Source: an uncultured Lachnoclostridium sp. (GTDB lineage: Bacteria > Bacillota > Clostridia > Lachnospirales > Lachnospiraceae). Taken from it: DNA of 64,000 bases. The notes beneath the pieces were generated by a model. The model did not search any database and had not been told where the DNA came from. It was given only the letters and a program-made list of their open reading frames with translations. The position numbers and the translations under genes are program-made. Location: assembly GCA_944381625.1 (NCBI GenBank), contig CALWLW010000011.1:43915-107914 (forward strand), written 5' to 3'. Within the stretch, counting starts at the first letter, position 1. The number at the start of each line of letters is the position of its first letter. Of the stretch, positions 24,951 to 32,816 are shown in pieces.

Positions 24951-25706
24951 TCACAGCGCTTCCAGAATCGCTGCCATCTTCTCCACATCGATCTGACCCG
25001 GCGCGGACGCCTCTCCGGCCGATGCGAAGGTCAGCGCAGATCCGGTCAGTTTTCCGCTCACCCTGCTCACCGCGCCCAGTTCGCCCATGGACATGGTGAT
25101 CACGGGAATCTTAAGTTCCCGGACAGCGTCGGCGGTGATCTGGAGGAGATTCAGCACGTCCTGCACGCAGGACGGCATCACGGCCAGCTTGGCCGCATCC
25201 GCTCCCAGCTCCTCCATGCGGCGCAGGCGTCTGAGCATCTCCTCCGCCGGCGGCGTTTTTTCAAAATCGTGGCTGGAGGCAACAACTCCGCATCCATGCT
25301 CATGGGCGAAACGGATCAGTTCCGGCCCATGCTCCTCCGCCTGGAACACTTCCACATCCAACAGGTCAACTAACCCGGAGGCGGCCGCCGTCCTGCACAG
25401 GAGAAAGTACGCCTCGGAATCCCCCATATACTGGCCGCCCTCTTTCCTGGTACGGCAGGTAGCCAACAGCTTCTTGTCCCCAAGCCTTTTTTTGATCCCT
25501 TCCAGCACCGGGACGATCTGCTCCGGCCTGTCCGCCCCTTCAAAAAAATCCATCCGCCACTCCGCCATATCCGCCGGAAGAAGGCTGATCCGCTCCGCCT
25601 CCGCGAAAATCCTCTCTTTCTCCGACGCCACAATGGGCACGCATATTCCCGGACGCTCTTTCCCGTCACTGTCTTTGACCCGCAAACAAATATCCTTCAT
25701 CCTCAT
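24951..25706 (-). CDS. aroD: Type I 3-dehydroquinate dehydratase
   Basis: 251 residues. The Schiff-base lysine is Lys173 (AAKLAVMPSC) and the general base is His146 (VVASSHDFEKTP); MRMDFFEG-like WRMDFFEGAD (50-59) and LLATCRTRKEGG (80-91) are family blocks. It dehydrates 3-dehydroquinate to 3-dehydroshikimate in the shikimate pathway. Its ATG overlaps the aroE stop (ATGA), so the two are coupled. Start ATG 25706 is preferred, with ATG 25700 possible. Confidence 0.93.
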   Translation of the reverse strand: MRMKDICLRVKDSDGKERPGICVPIVASEKERIFAEAERISLLPADMAEWRMDFFEGADRPEQIVPVLEGIKKRLGDKKLLATCRTRKEGGQYMGDSEAYFLLCRTAAASGLVDLLDVEVFQAEEHGPELIRFAHEHGCGVVASSHDFEKTPPAEEMLRRLRRMEELGADAAKLAVMPSCVQDVLNLLQITADAVRELKIPVITMSMGELGAVSRVSGKLTGSALTFASAGEASAPGQIDVEKMAAILEAL

Positions 25707-26581
25707 GCATCCTGTCTGAAATATTTTTCTTTGATCAGTTCCACCGGCATCTCTTTCCCTGTCCAGAGGGAGAACGCGTAAGCTCCCTGATACAGAAGCA
25801 TATATAACCCATTGAACGTCCTGCAGCCCGCTTCCTCCGCCATCTTCAGCAGACGGGTTTTTCTGGGATTGTAGATCACATCCGACACCACCAGCTCCGG
25901 ATGAAGCCAGGAAGCATCGGGAAGCAGGCAGCCTTCTTCCCTGGGGCTCATGCCCACGGAGGAAGCGTTGACCAGCATATAACTCTCATCCAGGCTCTTT
26001 TTCATCTGCTCCGTATCCTGCAGTTCATACATGCAGATCCGGCAGGACGTTCCCGCGTTTACCCGGTCCACCACCTGGGACACCGCGTCCCAGGAAGCCC
26101 CTTTTCTTGCAAAAAGATCGATGGAAGACACGCCGTCCAACGCTGCCTGTGCAATAATGGAGGAAGCGGCTCCCCCCGCGCCGAACAGCGTTATGGGTTT
26201 CCCGATCACGTCGTATCCCGCATCCTTCACCGCACGCATATACCCGCGGCCATCCGTGTTGTATCCGGTGAGCTCGCCGTTCTCCTGCACCACTGTGTTC
26301 ACGGACCCTGTCAGCCTCGCTTCCTCGGACAACCTGTCTGCCCGTTCATACATGGGGCGTTTAAACGGCATGGTGCAGTTCCAGCCCCGGGCTCCCATGG
26401 CGGTCAGGCCGTCCACAGCCGCTTCAAAGTCCTGCTCTTCCACGTCAAACGCCAGGTAAACATAGTCCAGCCCATGATAGCGGAACGCCTCGTTATGCAT
26501 GGCCGGAGAAATACTGTGCCGCGCCGGGTGTCCCAGCAGGCAGGTAAAACCAGTGTATCCGGTAATGGGTACTTCTCTCAT
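25703..26581 (-). CDS. aroE: Shikimate 5-dehydrogenase
   Basis: ATG 26581 (MREVPITGYTGFTCLLG) follows ggaggagcaaagaga; the frame is open ten codons further. 292 residues. Substrate residues are in HSISPAMHN (22-30), catalytic Lys74 (MPFK), and Asp110 in YNTDGRGY; the NADP site is LFGAGGAASSIIAQA. It reduces 3-dehydroshikimate to shikimate. First gene of the aroE-aroD pair, so consecutive pathway steps are co-translated. The ftsZ terminator at 26612-26663 overlaps its upstream region. Confidence 0.93.
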   Translation of the reverse strand: MREVPITGYTGFTCLLGHPARHSISPAMHNEAFRYHGLDYVYLAFDVEEQDFEAAVDGLTAMGARGWNCTMPFKRPMYERADRLSEEARLTGSVNTVVQENGELTGYNTDGRGYMRAVKDAGYDVIGKPITLFGAGGAASSIIAQAALDGVSSIDLFARKGASWDAVSQVVDRVNAGTSCRICMYELQDTEQMKKSLDESYMLVNASSVGMSPREEGCLLPDASWLHPELVVSDVIYNPRKTRLLKMAEEAGCRTFNGLYMLLYQGAYAFSLWTGKEMPVELIKEKYFRQDA

Positions 26582-26611
26582 TCTCTTTGCTCCTCCGTCT
26601 TCTGTATGCAC

Positions 26612-26663
26612 AAAAAGAAGCCCTCACAAAGAGACGTTCCCACGTCCCTCTGCGATGGCTTCT
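26612..26663 (-). terminator. Terminator downstream of ftsZ
   Basis: GAAGCC (26617-26622) and GGCTTC (26657-26662) close a long hairpin whose inner part also pairs around CGTTCCCACG. On the minus strand five T follow (26612-26616). It separates the ftsZ transcript from aroE. Confidence 0.8.
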
Positions 26664-26675
26664 CCATTTTTAAAT

Positions 26676-27833
26676 TTAGCGGTTTTTCTGGAAGAACTGC
26701 GGGATCTTGATCTCCTGCTCCTCCACAGAACTCTCCGGCTTTTTGAAGGTCTTGAGACCGGGCAGCGGCTGCACCGGCACCTTCTTCAGTTCCGGCTTGG
26801 TAAGTCCCTGTACGGAACTCTGGGGTTTCTGCGTCACCGGACGGTATGTAGGAATTACAGATTTGGTCACTGCACCGGAATCCTGCAGGCCGGTGGCAAT
26901 TACCGTGATGCTGACCTCGTCCGTATGGCTGGAATCGTACATGGCTCCGAAGATCACATTCGCGTCTTCTCCCACCTGCTCCTGTACGTAGCTTGCGGCT
27001 TCGTTGGCGTCGATCAGGGAAATATCTCCGGACACATTGATGATCACATGTGTCGCCCCAGCGATCGTCGTCTCCAGAAGCGGGCTGGTAACGGCCTGCT
27101 TCACTGCCTCCAGCGCCTTGTCGTCTCCCCTCGCCGTACCGATACCGATATGGGCGATACCCTTGTCCGTCATGACGGTCTGTACGTCCGCGAAATCCAG
27201 ATTGATCAGCGCCGGCATATTGATCAGGTCGGTGATGCCCTGTACTGCCTGCTGCAGCACCTCATCGGCTTTCTTCAGGGCCTCCGGCATGGTGGTGCGC
27301 CGGTCCACAATCTCCAGCAGCTTATCGTTGGGAATAACAATCAGCGTATCCACGGATTCTTTTAACTTTTCAATTCCCAAAAGCGCGTTGTTCATACGCT
27401 GTTTTGCTTCGAAACGGAAGGGCTTTGTCACGACTCCCACAGTCAGGATGCCCATCTCTTTGGCAGCCTTCGCCAGTACCGGGGTTGCCCCTGTACCGGT
27501 TCCGCCTCCCATGCCGCAGGTTACGAACACCATGTCCGCGCCCTGGATGGCTTCTTTCAGTTCTTCAATACTCTCTTCCGCGGCTTTCTCACCGATCTCC
27601 GGCTTCGCTCCGGCTCCCAGTCCTTTGGTCAGCTTCTCTCCGATCTGGATGGCGGTAGGCGCTTTGCAGAGCTTCAACGCCTGCTTGTCCGTATTGACTC
27701 CGATAAATTCTACTCCGCCGATCTGTTCCTCTACCATTCTATTTACAGCATTATTACCTGCTCCGCCTACACCGATCACGATGATGCGGGCAGCTGCTTC
27801 TGTTTCATTCGTCATGATTTCCAACAAGGCCAT
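26676..27833 (-). CDS. ftsZ: Cell-division GTPase FtsZ
   Basis: About 385 residues. The N-terminal [13 protein letters not shown] and the tubulin signature GGGTGTG (about residues 105-111 from this start) bind GTP; the T7 loop [11 protein letters not shown] supplies the catalytic acid. The C-terminal peptide [12 protein letters not shown] is the site that docks FtsA/SepF-type partners. It polymerises into the Z ring. Start: ATG 27833 lies only two bases after GGAGG; TTG 27827, giving an MLEI N-terminus, has better spacing and is a real alternative. Last gene of the division cluster, with a terminator after it. Confidence 0.97.
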   Translation of the reverse strand: MALLEIMTNETEAAARIIVIGVGGAGNNAVNRMVEEQIGGVEFIGVNTDKQALKLCKAPTAIQIGEKLTKGLGAGAKPEIGEKAAEESIEELKEAIQGADMVFVTCGMGGGTGTGATPVLAKAAKEMGILTVGVVTKPFRFEAKQRMNNALLGIEKLKESVDTLIVIPNDKLLEIVDRRTTMPEALKKADEVLQQAVQGITDLINMPALINLDFADVQTVMTDKGIAHIGIGTARGDDKALEAVKQAVTSPLLETTIAGATHVIINVSGDISLIDANEAASYVQEQVGEDANVIFGAMYDSSHTDEVSITVIATGLQDSGAVTKSVIPTYRPVTQKPQSSVQGLTKPELKKVPVQPLPGLKTFKKPESSVEEQEIKIPQFFQKNR

Positions 27834-27936
27834 ATCCTCCTTCAAACACGATATCCCACGCTATCTTACAATACTCTTATTCTAGCCCCTTTTGGGTAAA
27901 TTAGCAACTATATTTTTGTTCTTTTATTCATTTTTT

Positions 27937-28109
27937 TAACTATTCAGCCATGCGTCTGATAGTAGCAAAAATACGGCGCAAGCTTGCTTGCAGAGAAATT
28001 TTGCTACTATCAGACATATGGCGCTTAGCCCTAATCGAGGATTCAGCCGCCAGGGCGGCGGCAGAGCAGCGTTAGCTGCGGGAATCCGAGATGCGTGGCT
28101 GAATAGTTA
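27937..28109. repeat. Cloverleaf-like structured element between divIB and ftsZ
   Basis: Outer arms 27937-27956 and 28090-28109 pair over 20 bases with two mismatches (TAACTATTCAGCCA is identical). Inside are a perfect 17-bp hairpin (27954-27970 with 27999-28015) and a second branch closed by GGATTC/GAATCC (28039-28044, 28082-28087). That branch holds two small hairpins, GCCGC/GCGGC and GCAGC-GTTA-GCTGC. No open frame of note. It could be a short non-autonomous mobile element or a structured RNA in the divIB-ftsZ transcript. Confidence 0.7.
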
Positions 28110-28121
28110 CTTTTTTAGAAT

Positions 28122-28856
28122 TTATCTGGCGGCTTCCAACGAGATATGGGTACTCTCATCGGTATAATTTTCCATATGTAGTGTTCCCGACTTATCGGCC
28201 AGATCCGGTTCCAGCTGCTTTAAGCGGGCCACCTTCTCATCCAGATGATCACCCTCGCCCAGGGCTACGCGCACATCGCCCATCTGGAAATACAGCTCGC
28301 CAGGGCTTCCGAACCGCACCTCATCCGGCTTCAATTCATATTTGGACAAAAGCTGGGTCACATCCAGAATGGTATCGAAAATGCTTTCATCTTCCACCTT
28401 CAGCGTCTGATACAGGGTCAGTTCCGAGAAAGAGAGCCCGCTGATCAGCGGCACTCCGTCCATCAGTTCCTCCGAGATCTCCACCACGACTCCGTCCTTG
28501 TCAAAATATACATTTTTCCCCAGGTACCGTACATACGCCACAATGCTTTTCTCGTACACCCGTATGGTCACGCTTCCCGGCGAGTCCACCGTCACTTCCA
28601 GAGTGTCGATAAACGGGATCTGGGGCTGCTCTGCATAATGGTATTTAAAATACAGATACAGAGAATTTCTTTTGTATCCATCCTCGATTACAAAATCCGC
28701 AATCTCTTCTTTGGTATAATACTCGTTTCCGATCACGGTCACCTGCCGGATCCGGAAAAATCCTGCCACGGACAATAGCAGTACTGCCGCCACTGCCAGT
28801 ACTGCTGCCGCAAGAATTATCTTTCTGAAACTTCTCTTTTTTCCTGGATGCCGCAT
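28122..28856 (-). CDS. divIB: Cell-division protein DivIB/FtsQ
   Basis: 244 residues: a short basic cytosolic tail, one TM helix (about 13-33), and a POTRA domain beginning FRIRQVTVIGNEYYTKEEIADFV. The FtsQ-type beta domain follows (VRYLGKNVYFDKDGVVVEI, VPLISGL). It belongs to the septal complex with FtsL/DivIC and steers septal wall synthesis at the outer membrane face. The ribosome site is weak (aaggaaatgatcaagtacag). Repeat elements flank the gene on both sides, replacing the tight spacing usual in this cluster. Confidence 0.9.
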   Translation of the reverse strand: MRHPGKKRSFRKIILAAAVLAVAAVLLLSVAGFFRIRQVTVIGNEYYTKEEIADFVIEDGYKRNSLYLYFKYHYAEQPQIPFIDTLEVTVDSPGSVTIRVYEKSIVAYVRYLGKNVYFDKDGVVVEISEELMDGVPLISGLSFSELTLYQTLKVEDESIFDTILDVTQLLSKYELKPDEVRFGSPGELYFQMGDVRVALGEGDHLDEKVARLKQLEPDLADKSGTLHMENYTDESTHISLEAAR

Positions 28857-28912
28857 CTGTACTTGATCATTTCCTTATATTATATTTATGGTGCGCCGCC
28901 TCCGGTTCTGCA

Positions 28913-29028
28913 CTGTATTCTGCTCCACAGTGCAGCTCGCCTCCGCTTCGCTCTGTATTCTGCTCCGCAGTGCGCTCGCCTCCGCACCATATCCCACTCC
29001 GCAGTCCGGCTCGCTCACGGGCTTCGCC
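28913..29028. repeat. Degenerate tandem repeat, divIB-murA gap
   Basis: About 33-34 bases beginning CTGTATTCTGCTCC recur with a 40-base period (28913-28946 and 28953-28985); a third, shorter copy begins near 28996. The block ends with CTCACGGGCTTCGCC (29014-29028), also present at 6354-6368. No gene is supported here. Confidence 0.7.
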
Positions 29029-29033
29029 TATGA

Positions 29034-30287
29034 TCATATCATAATTCCCAGCTTTTTTAAATCCCCAATTATATCCTCATAGCCCCGCCTTACGTATTCC
29101 ATGCCGCGGATGCGGGTCTCTCCTTCTGCCGCCAGAGCGGCCATGATCAGGGCCGCGCCTCCCCTTAATTCTTTCGCCTCCACTTCCGCCCCGTGCAGTC
29201 TGGAATCTCCTTCCATGAGGACAAAGGACTCTTCGCCTTCAATGTCCGCCCCCATCCGGCGCAGCTCCGGGACGATCTGGAACCGCGCCTCGAAGACCTT
29301 TTCTTCAATAAAACTCATGCCTGACGCCACCGACAGTACGGCCAGCAGCACCGACTGCAGATCTGTGGGGAAGCCGGGATAAGGGGCTGTCACCACATAG
29401 GGAATGGAACTGCACTGGCGGTCCATGCGCACATAGATCCAGTCGTCCTCCCATTCCACACACGCCCCCAGCCTTTCCAACAGGGTGGGAATCCCTCCCA
29501 GATGCGCCACCGGCACATGCAGGAGCCTGATCTCGCCTCTGGTCAGCAGGGCTCCAAACAAATAGGTCCCGGCTACGATCCGGTCCGCCGGGACAATGTA
29601 CTCCGCCGCATGCAATCTTTTTACCCCTTCAATCTCCACGAGGGGAGTCCCTTCCCCTTTGATCTTCGCCCCCATTTTCTTCAGGAAAGCCGCCAGTTCC
29701 ACGATCTCCGGCTCCATGGCCGCCCCATGGATCACAGTCCGCCCTTTGGCCAGCACCGCCGCCATCAGGATATTTTCCGTCGCACCCACACTGGGAAAAT
29801 CCAGATAAAGCTCCGCTCCGTGCAGTTCCGGAGCTTCCCCCACCAGAGCGTCCTCTCTATGATCAAAAACCGCCCCCATCTGGCAGAGCGCCTTCAGATG
29901 CAGGTCAATGGGGCGTTTGCCTATGGTACAGCCGCCTGGATATGGCAGCTCCGCCCGGTGCAGGCGCCCCAGCAGGCTTCCCAGCAGAACCAGCGTGGAC
30001 CGCATCTTTCCGCCGCCCGTTCCGGTGATCCTCGGATTGTTAAGCGCCCGCGTATCCACAATCAGCATGTGCCCTTCCCACTGCACCCTGCAGCCTGCCG
30101 TCTCCAGCATCTCCAGCATGTGATCCACATCCGAAATATGAGGACAGTGATGCAGGAGAAAGACCCCCGATCCCAGCACCATAGCCGCCAGAATCGGCAG
30201 AGCCGCGTTTTTTGATCCTTGTATCAGTAATTCCCCGCTCATTCTCTGGGGGCCGGTGATATACAGTTCATTCCCGTCCAAATCCAT
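29034..30287 (-). CDS. murA: UDP-N-acetylglucosamine 1-carboxyvinyltransferase
   Basis: About 417 residues with the EPSP-synthase-like inside-out barrel repeats. N-terminal QGSKNAALPILAA binds substrate; the catalytic, fosfomycin-sensitive Cys is at about 120 in PGGCTIGKRPIDLH. PYPGFPTDLQ and the C-terminal LRGGAALIMAALAAEG are family signatures. It makes enolpyruvyl-UDP-GlcNAc, the first committed step of wall synthesis. Start: ATG 30287 sits just after GGAGGGA; GTG 30296 is open and TTG 30281 better spaced, so the start is uncertain by a few codons. Here it occupies the slot where murG often lies. Confidence 0.95.
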   Translation of the reverse strand: MDLDGNELYITGPQRMSGELLIQGSKNAALPILAAMVLGSGVFLLHHCPHISDVDHMLEMLETAGCRVQWEGHMLIVDTRALNNPRITGTGGGKMRSTLVLLGSLLGRLHRAELPYPGGCTIGKRPIDLHLKALCQMGAVFDHREDALVGEAPELHGAELYLDFPSVGATENILMAAVLAKGRTVIHGAAMEPEIVELAAFLKKMGAKIKGEGTPLVEIEGVKRLHAAEYIVPADRIVAGTYLFGALLTRGEIRLLHVPVAHLGGIPTLLERLGACVEWEDDWIYVRMDRQCSSIPYVVTAPYPGFPTDLQSVLLAVLSVASGMSFIEEKVFEARFQIVPELRRMGADIEGEESFVLMEGDSRLHGAEVEAKELRGGAALIMAALAAEGETRIRGMEYVRRGYEDIIGDLKKLGIMI

Positions 30288-30346
30288 TCCCTCCACACCC
30301 GTCTTACGGGTCTGCCGCTATATACCAGTATATGCCGTTTTTTCTC

Positions 30347-31450
30347 TCAGTGTTCCTTCTTCACTTCCCTGGACACGCTCAGCGCCAGCCCGATCTCCGC
30401 CAGCAGGAAAACCACGGAGGTGCCCCCGTAACTGATAAAGGGCAGCGTGATGCCGGTATTGGGGATGGTGTTGGTCACCACCGCGATATTCAGGATCACC
30501 TGAATCATAATGTGTCCCATAATTCCGGCCGCCAGCAGTGATCCGAACAGATCCTGCACATGGGTGCTGATTACCATGAGCCTCCAGATCAGAAGCCCGA
30601 AGAGCAGGATCACGCCCACCGCGCCGGAAAGACCCAGTTCTTCGCATATGATGGAAAATATCATATCGTTCTGGGCCTCCGGCACAAAACCCAGCTTCTG
30701 CATACTGTTTCCCAGGCCGACACCGAAGATCCCGCCGGAACCGATGGCGTACAGACCCTGCATAGTCTGGTAGCCTTTCTCGTAAAGTTCCGGATTTCTC
30801 CAGATCGCCAGCCGTTCCAGACGGTAAGATTCCACGCTCAGGAAAATCCCTATAAAACCAACGCCCAGAAGCCCCATCCATATAAAAGGAAGGTATCTGG
30901 GATTGGCCACAAAGATCAGGATCACCGCTATCCCCAGGATAATAATCGCCGTGCTCAGGTTGTTCGTTCCCACCAGTCCCACAATGGGAAGTATTGCCAG
31001 AATAACCAGAAACATATACCGCCAGGATTTCATCCTGGACGCCTGGCCGCTGACGATGGACGCCAGCAGCACCACCACGGCCAGCTTCGCAAATTCGGAA
31101 GGCTGGAAAGAGAGAGGCCCCAGCGCCAGCCATCTTTTGGAGCCGTTGTATTCCTGACCCACGAACAGCACTGCCGTGGACAGGGCCAGCGACATCAGAT
31201 ACCCCGGCAGGGCCGCATGAGTCCAGATCCGGTAGTCCACCTGAGAAACCAGATACATGGCCATCAGCCCGATGCTGGTGGCAAAAAGCTGTTTCTTAAA
31301 ATAATAGGCAGGGTCGGCAAATTTGACCCTGCCATTATATGCGCTTGTGCTGTAAAGGATCACCAGTCCAAATACAGCCAGGATCAGAACCAGAATCAAG
31401 AGTACATAATCCACGGCTTCTTTCGTATCCGCCTGCTTTCCACGTTCCAT
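30347..31450 (-). CDS. ftsW: SEDS glycosyltransferase FtsW/SpoVE
   Basis: ATG 31450 (MERGKQADTKEAVDY) follows ccggagggacgt; an in-frame GTG at 31477 has no such site. 367 residues with about ten TMs. SEDS motifs: YSTSAYNG, LGPLSFQPSEFAKL, KGYQTMQGLYAIGSGGIFGVGLGNSMQKLGFVPEAQNDMIFSIICEELG, and the end TGITLPFISYGGTS. It polymerises lipid II at the septum or spore cortex with a cognate class B PBP, possibly the one truncated at 42895-43566. Whether it is FtsW or SpoVE cannot be told by sequence alone. Confidence 0.93.
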   Translation of the reverse strand: MERGKQADTKEAVDYVLLILVLILAVFGLVILYSTSAYNGRVKFADPAYYFKKQLFATSIGLMAMYLVSQVDYRIWTHAALPGYLMSLALSTAVLFVGQEYNGSKRWLALGPLSFQPSEFAKLAVVVLLASIVSGQASRMKSWRYMFLVILAILPIVGLVGTNNLSTAIIILGIAVILIFVANPRYLPFIWMGLLGVGFIGIFLSVESYRLERLAIWRNPELYEKGYQTMQGLYAIGSGGIFGVGLGNSMQKLGFVPEAQNDMIFSIICEELGLSGAVGVILLFGLLIWRLMVISTHVQDLFGSLLAAGIMGHIMIQVILNIAVVTNTIPNTGITLPFISYGGTSVVFLLAEIGLALSVSREVKKEH

Positions 31451-31525
31451 ACGTCCCTCCGGATTCCCCGCGCCCACGCGGGAATGTCTGAGCCTTCTTT
31501 CTATTCTATGCGCGCCTCCGTAAAA

Positions 31526-31606
31526 TAGAATCCTGCAAAGGAGAATTCTCCGCCTGCGGCGGGCTGCCTGTGCGGCAAAAAAAGAATCCTGCGATGCAGG
31601 ATTCTA
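31526..31606. repeat. Dispersed repeat element, ftsW-mraY gap
   Basis: TAGAATCCTGCA (31526-31537) and TGCAGGATTCTA (31595-31606) are exact inverted ends of an 81-base unit. A second hairpin AGAATCCTGC-GAT-GCAGGATTCT (31583-31605) lies at its right end. Bases 31545-31567 match 14429-14451 exactly. murD, usual in this position, is absent. Confidence 0.75.
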
Positions 31607-31640
31607 AACCGCCGTCCGAAAAGGACAGCCTCATATACTC

Positions 31641-32600
31641 TTAGATCGCCGCCAGCGCCACCAGACAGCAAAGCGCGGTCACAATGGAAAAGACCGTCAC
31701 CACACGGGTCTCCGACCAGCCGCATTTTTCAAAATGATGATGGATCGGCGCCATTTTAAAGAAGCGTTTGCCGTGGGTCGCCTTAAAATAGCTCACCTGA
31801 ATGATCACCGAAAGCACTTCTATCAGATAGATCAGGCCGATGATCAGGATGAAAAGGGGCAGGCGCATCATATACGCTGTGGAAGCCACAAATCCTCCCA
31901 GCGCCAGGGAACCCGTATCCCCCATGAATACGCTGGCCGGATACACGTTGAACAGCAGGAAACCCAAAAGCCCGCCGGTTACCGCGCAGGTCACAGGAGC
32001 GATGCCGCTGTTCGTCCCCACAGCCACCACTGTAAAAAACACGGCTACCATCACCGTCACACTGGAGGCCAGGCCGTCCAGGCCGTCCGTAAAATTCGTA
32101 CCGTTGACCGTGCCGATCACTGCAAAGAACATAAGCGGCACGGCAAGCCAGCCGATATCCAGGTATTTTCCTCCGCTGAACGGAATCAGCATGGTAAGGC
32201 CCACGTCCGAGATCTTCACCATATAATATGCGAACACGCCCGTGACCACCAGCTGTCCGGCCATCTTCTGCGCCGGAGTCAGACCCTCGGACCGTTTCAG
32301 CACCACCTTGATAAAATCGTCCAGGAAACCTACGATGCCGAATCCCACCGTCATAAACAGAATCGGAATAATCTTCGGATAATCCTTCACATAAAACAGA
32401 CAGGTCACCACAGTTCCCAGAAGGAATATGATCCCTCCCATGGTGGGCGTACCATTTTTCTTCAGATGCGTCTGCGGTCCGTCGTCACGCACCGTCTGCC
32501 CCACCTTCAGCTTTCTCAATATGGGAATGATCACCGGCCCCGCCGCCGCGCTGATCAAGAAGGACAGGATCACCGGAACTGTCACACCAAAGTCCATCAT
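31641..32600 (-). CDS. mraY: Phospho-N-acetylmuramoyl-pentapeptide transferase
   Basis: ATG 32600 follows gaggtgtgaagag, a good anti-SD match; ATG 32615 upstream is possible. About 319 residues, ten TMs. Motifs: KKNGTPTMGGI, GFLDDFIKV with catalytic acids, NGTNFTDGLDGLA and MAPIHHHFEKCGWSE. It makes lipid I on the inner face of the membrane. Upstream gene order is broken: instead of a PBP or murF there is a divergent tRNA and a PTS operon. Downstream, 163 bases of repeat precede ftsW. Confidence 0.96.
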   Translation of the reverse strand: MMDFGVTVPVILSFLISAAAGPVIIPILRKLKVGQTVRDDGPQTHLKKNGTPTMGGIIFLLGTVVTCLFYVKDYPKIIPILFMTVGFGIVGFLDDFIKVVLKRSEGLTPAQKMAGQLVVTGVFAYYMVKISDVGLTMLIPFSGGKYLDIGWLAVPLMFFAVIGTVNGTNFTDGLDGLASSVTVMVAVFFTVVAVGTNSGIAPVTCAVTGGLLGFLLFNVYPASVFMGDTGSLALGGFVASTAYMMRLPLFILIIGLIYLIEVLSVIIQVSYFKATHGKRFFKMAPIHHHFEKCGWSETRVVTVFSIVTALCCLVALAAI

Positions 32601-32689
32601 CTCTTCACACCTCATCGTTCATTCTTTCGTTCTTTAAGAGTATACGTCTTTTCCCTCCGATTATCAACCTGAAAATCATGTTTTGCCTC

Positions 32690-32718
32690 TTGATTTTTTC
32701 AGCCTGCTATTGTATAAT
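32690..32718 (+). promoter_or_regulatory. tRNA-Gly promoter
   Basis: TTGATT (32690-32695), a 17-base spacer and TATAAT (32713-32718) lie 11 bases before the tRNA. It is divergent from mraY. Confidence 0.75.
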
Positions 32719-32729
32719 ACTTTTTGTTC

Positions 32730-32800
32730 GCAGGTATAGTTCATCGGTAGAACGCCAGCTTCCCAAGCTGGAGAGGTGGGTTCGATTCCCATTACCTGCT
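32730..32800 (+). tRNA. tRNA-Gly (anticodon CCC)
   Basis: A 71-base cloverleaf: acceptor GCAGGTA/TACCTGC, D arm GTTC-ATCGGTA-GAAC, anticodon stem CCAGC/GCTGG around TTCCCAA, T arm GTGGG-TTCGATT-CCCAT, discriminator T. The anticodon CCC reads GGG. CCA is not encoded. A T-run follows directly and should end transcription. No copy of its 3' end is visible near 42800, so I see no sign that the following operons integrated at it. Confidence 0.95.
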
Positions 32801-32816
32801 TTTTTGCTGTCCAATT

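Noticed and set aside
28860..29033. Possible CRISPR-like repeats in the divIB-murA gap
   Set aside because: Copies are few, degenerate, adjoining and lack unique spacers; no cas genes.
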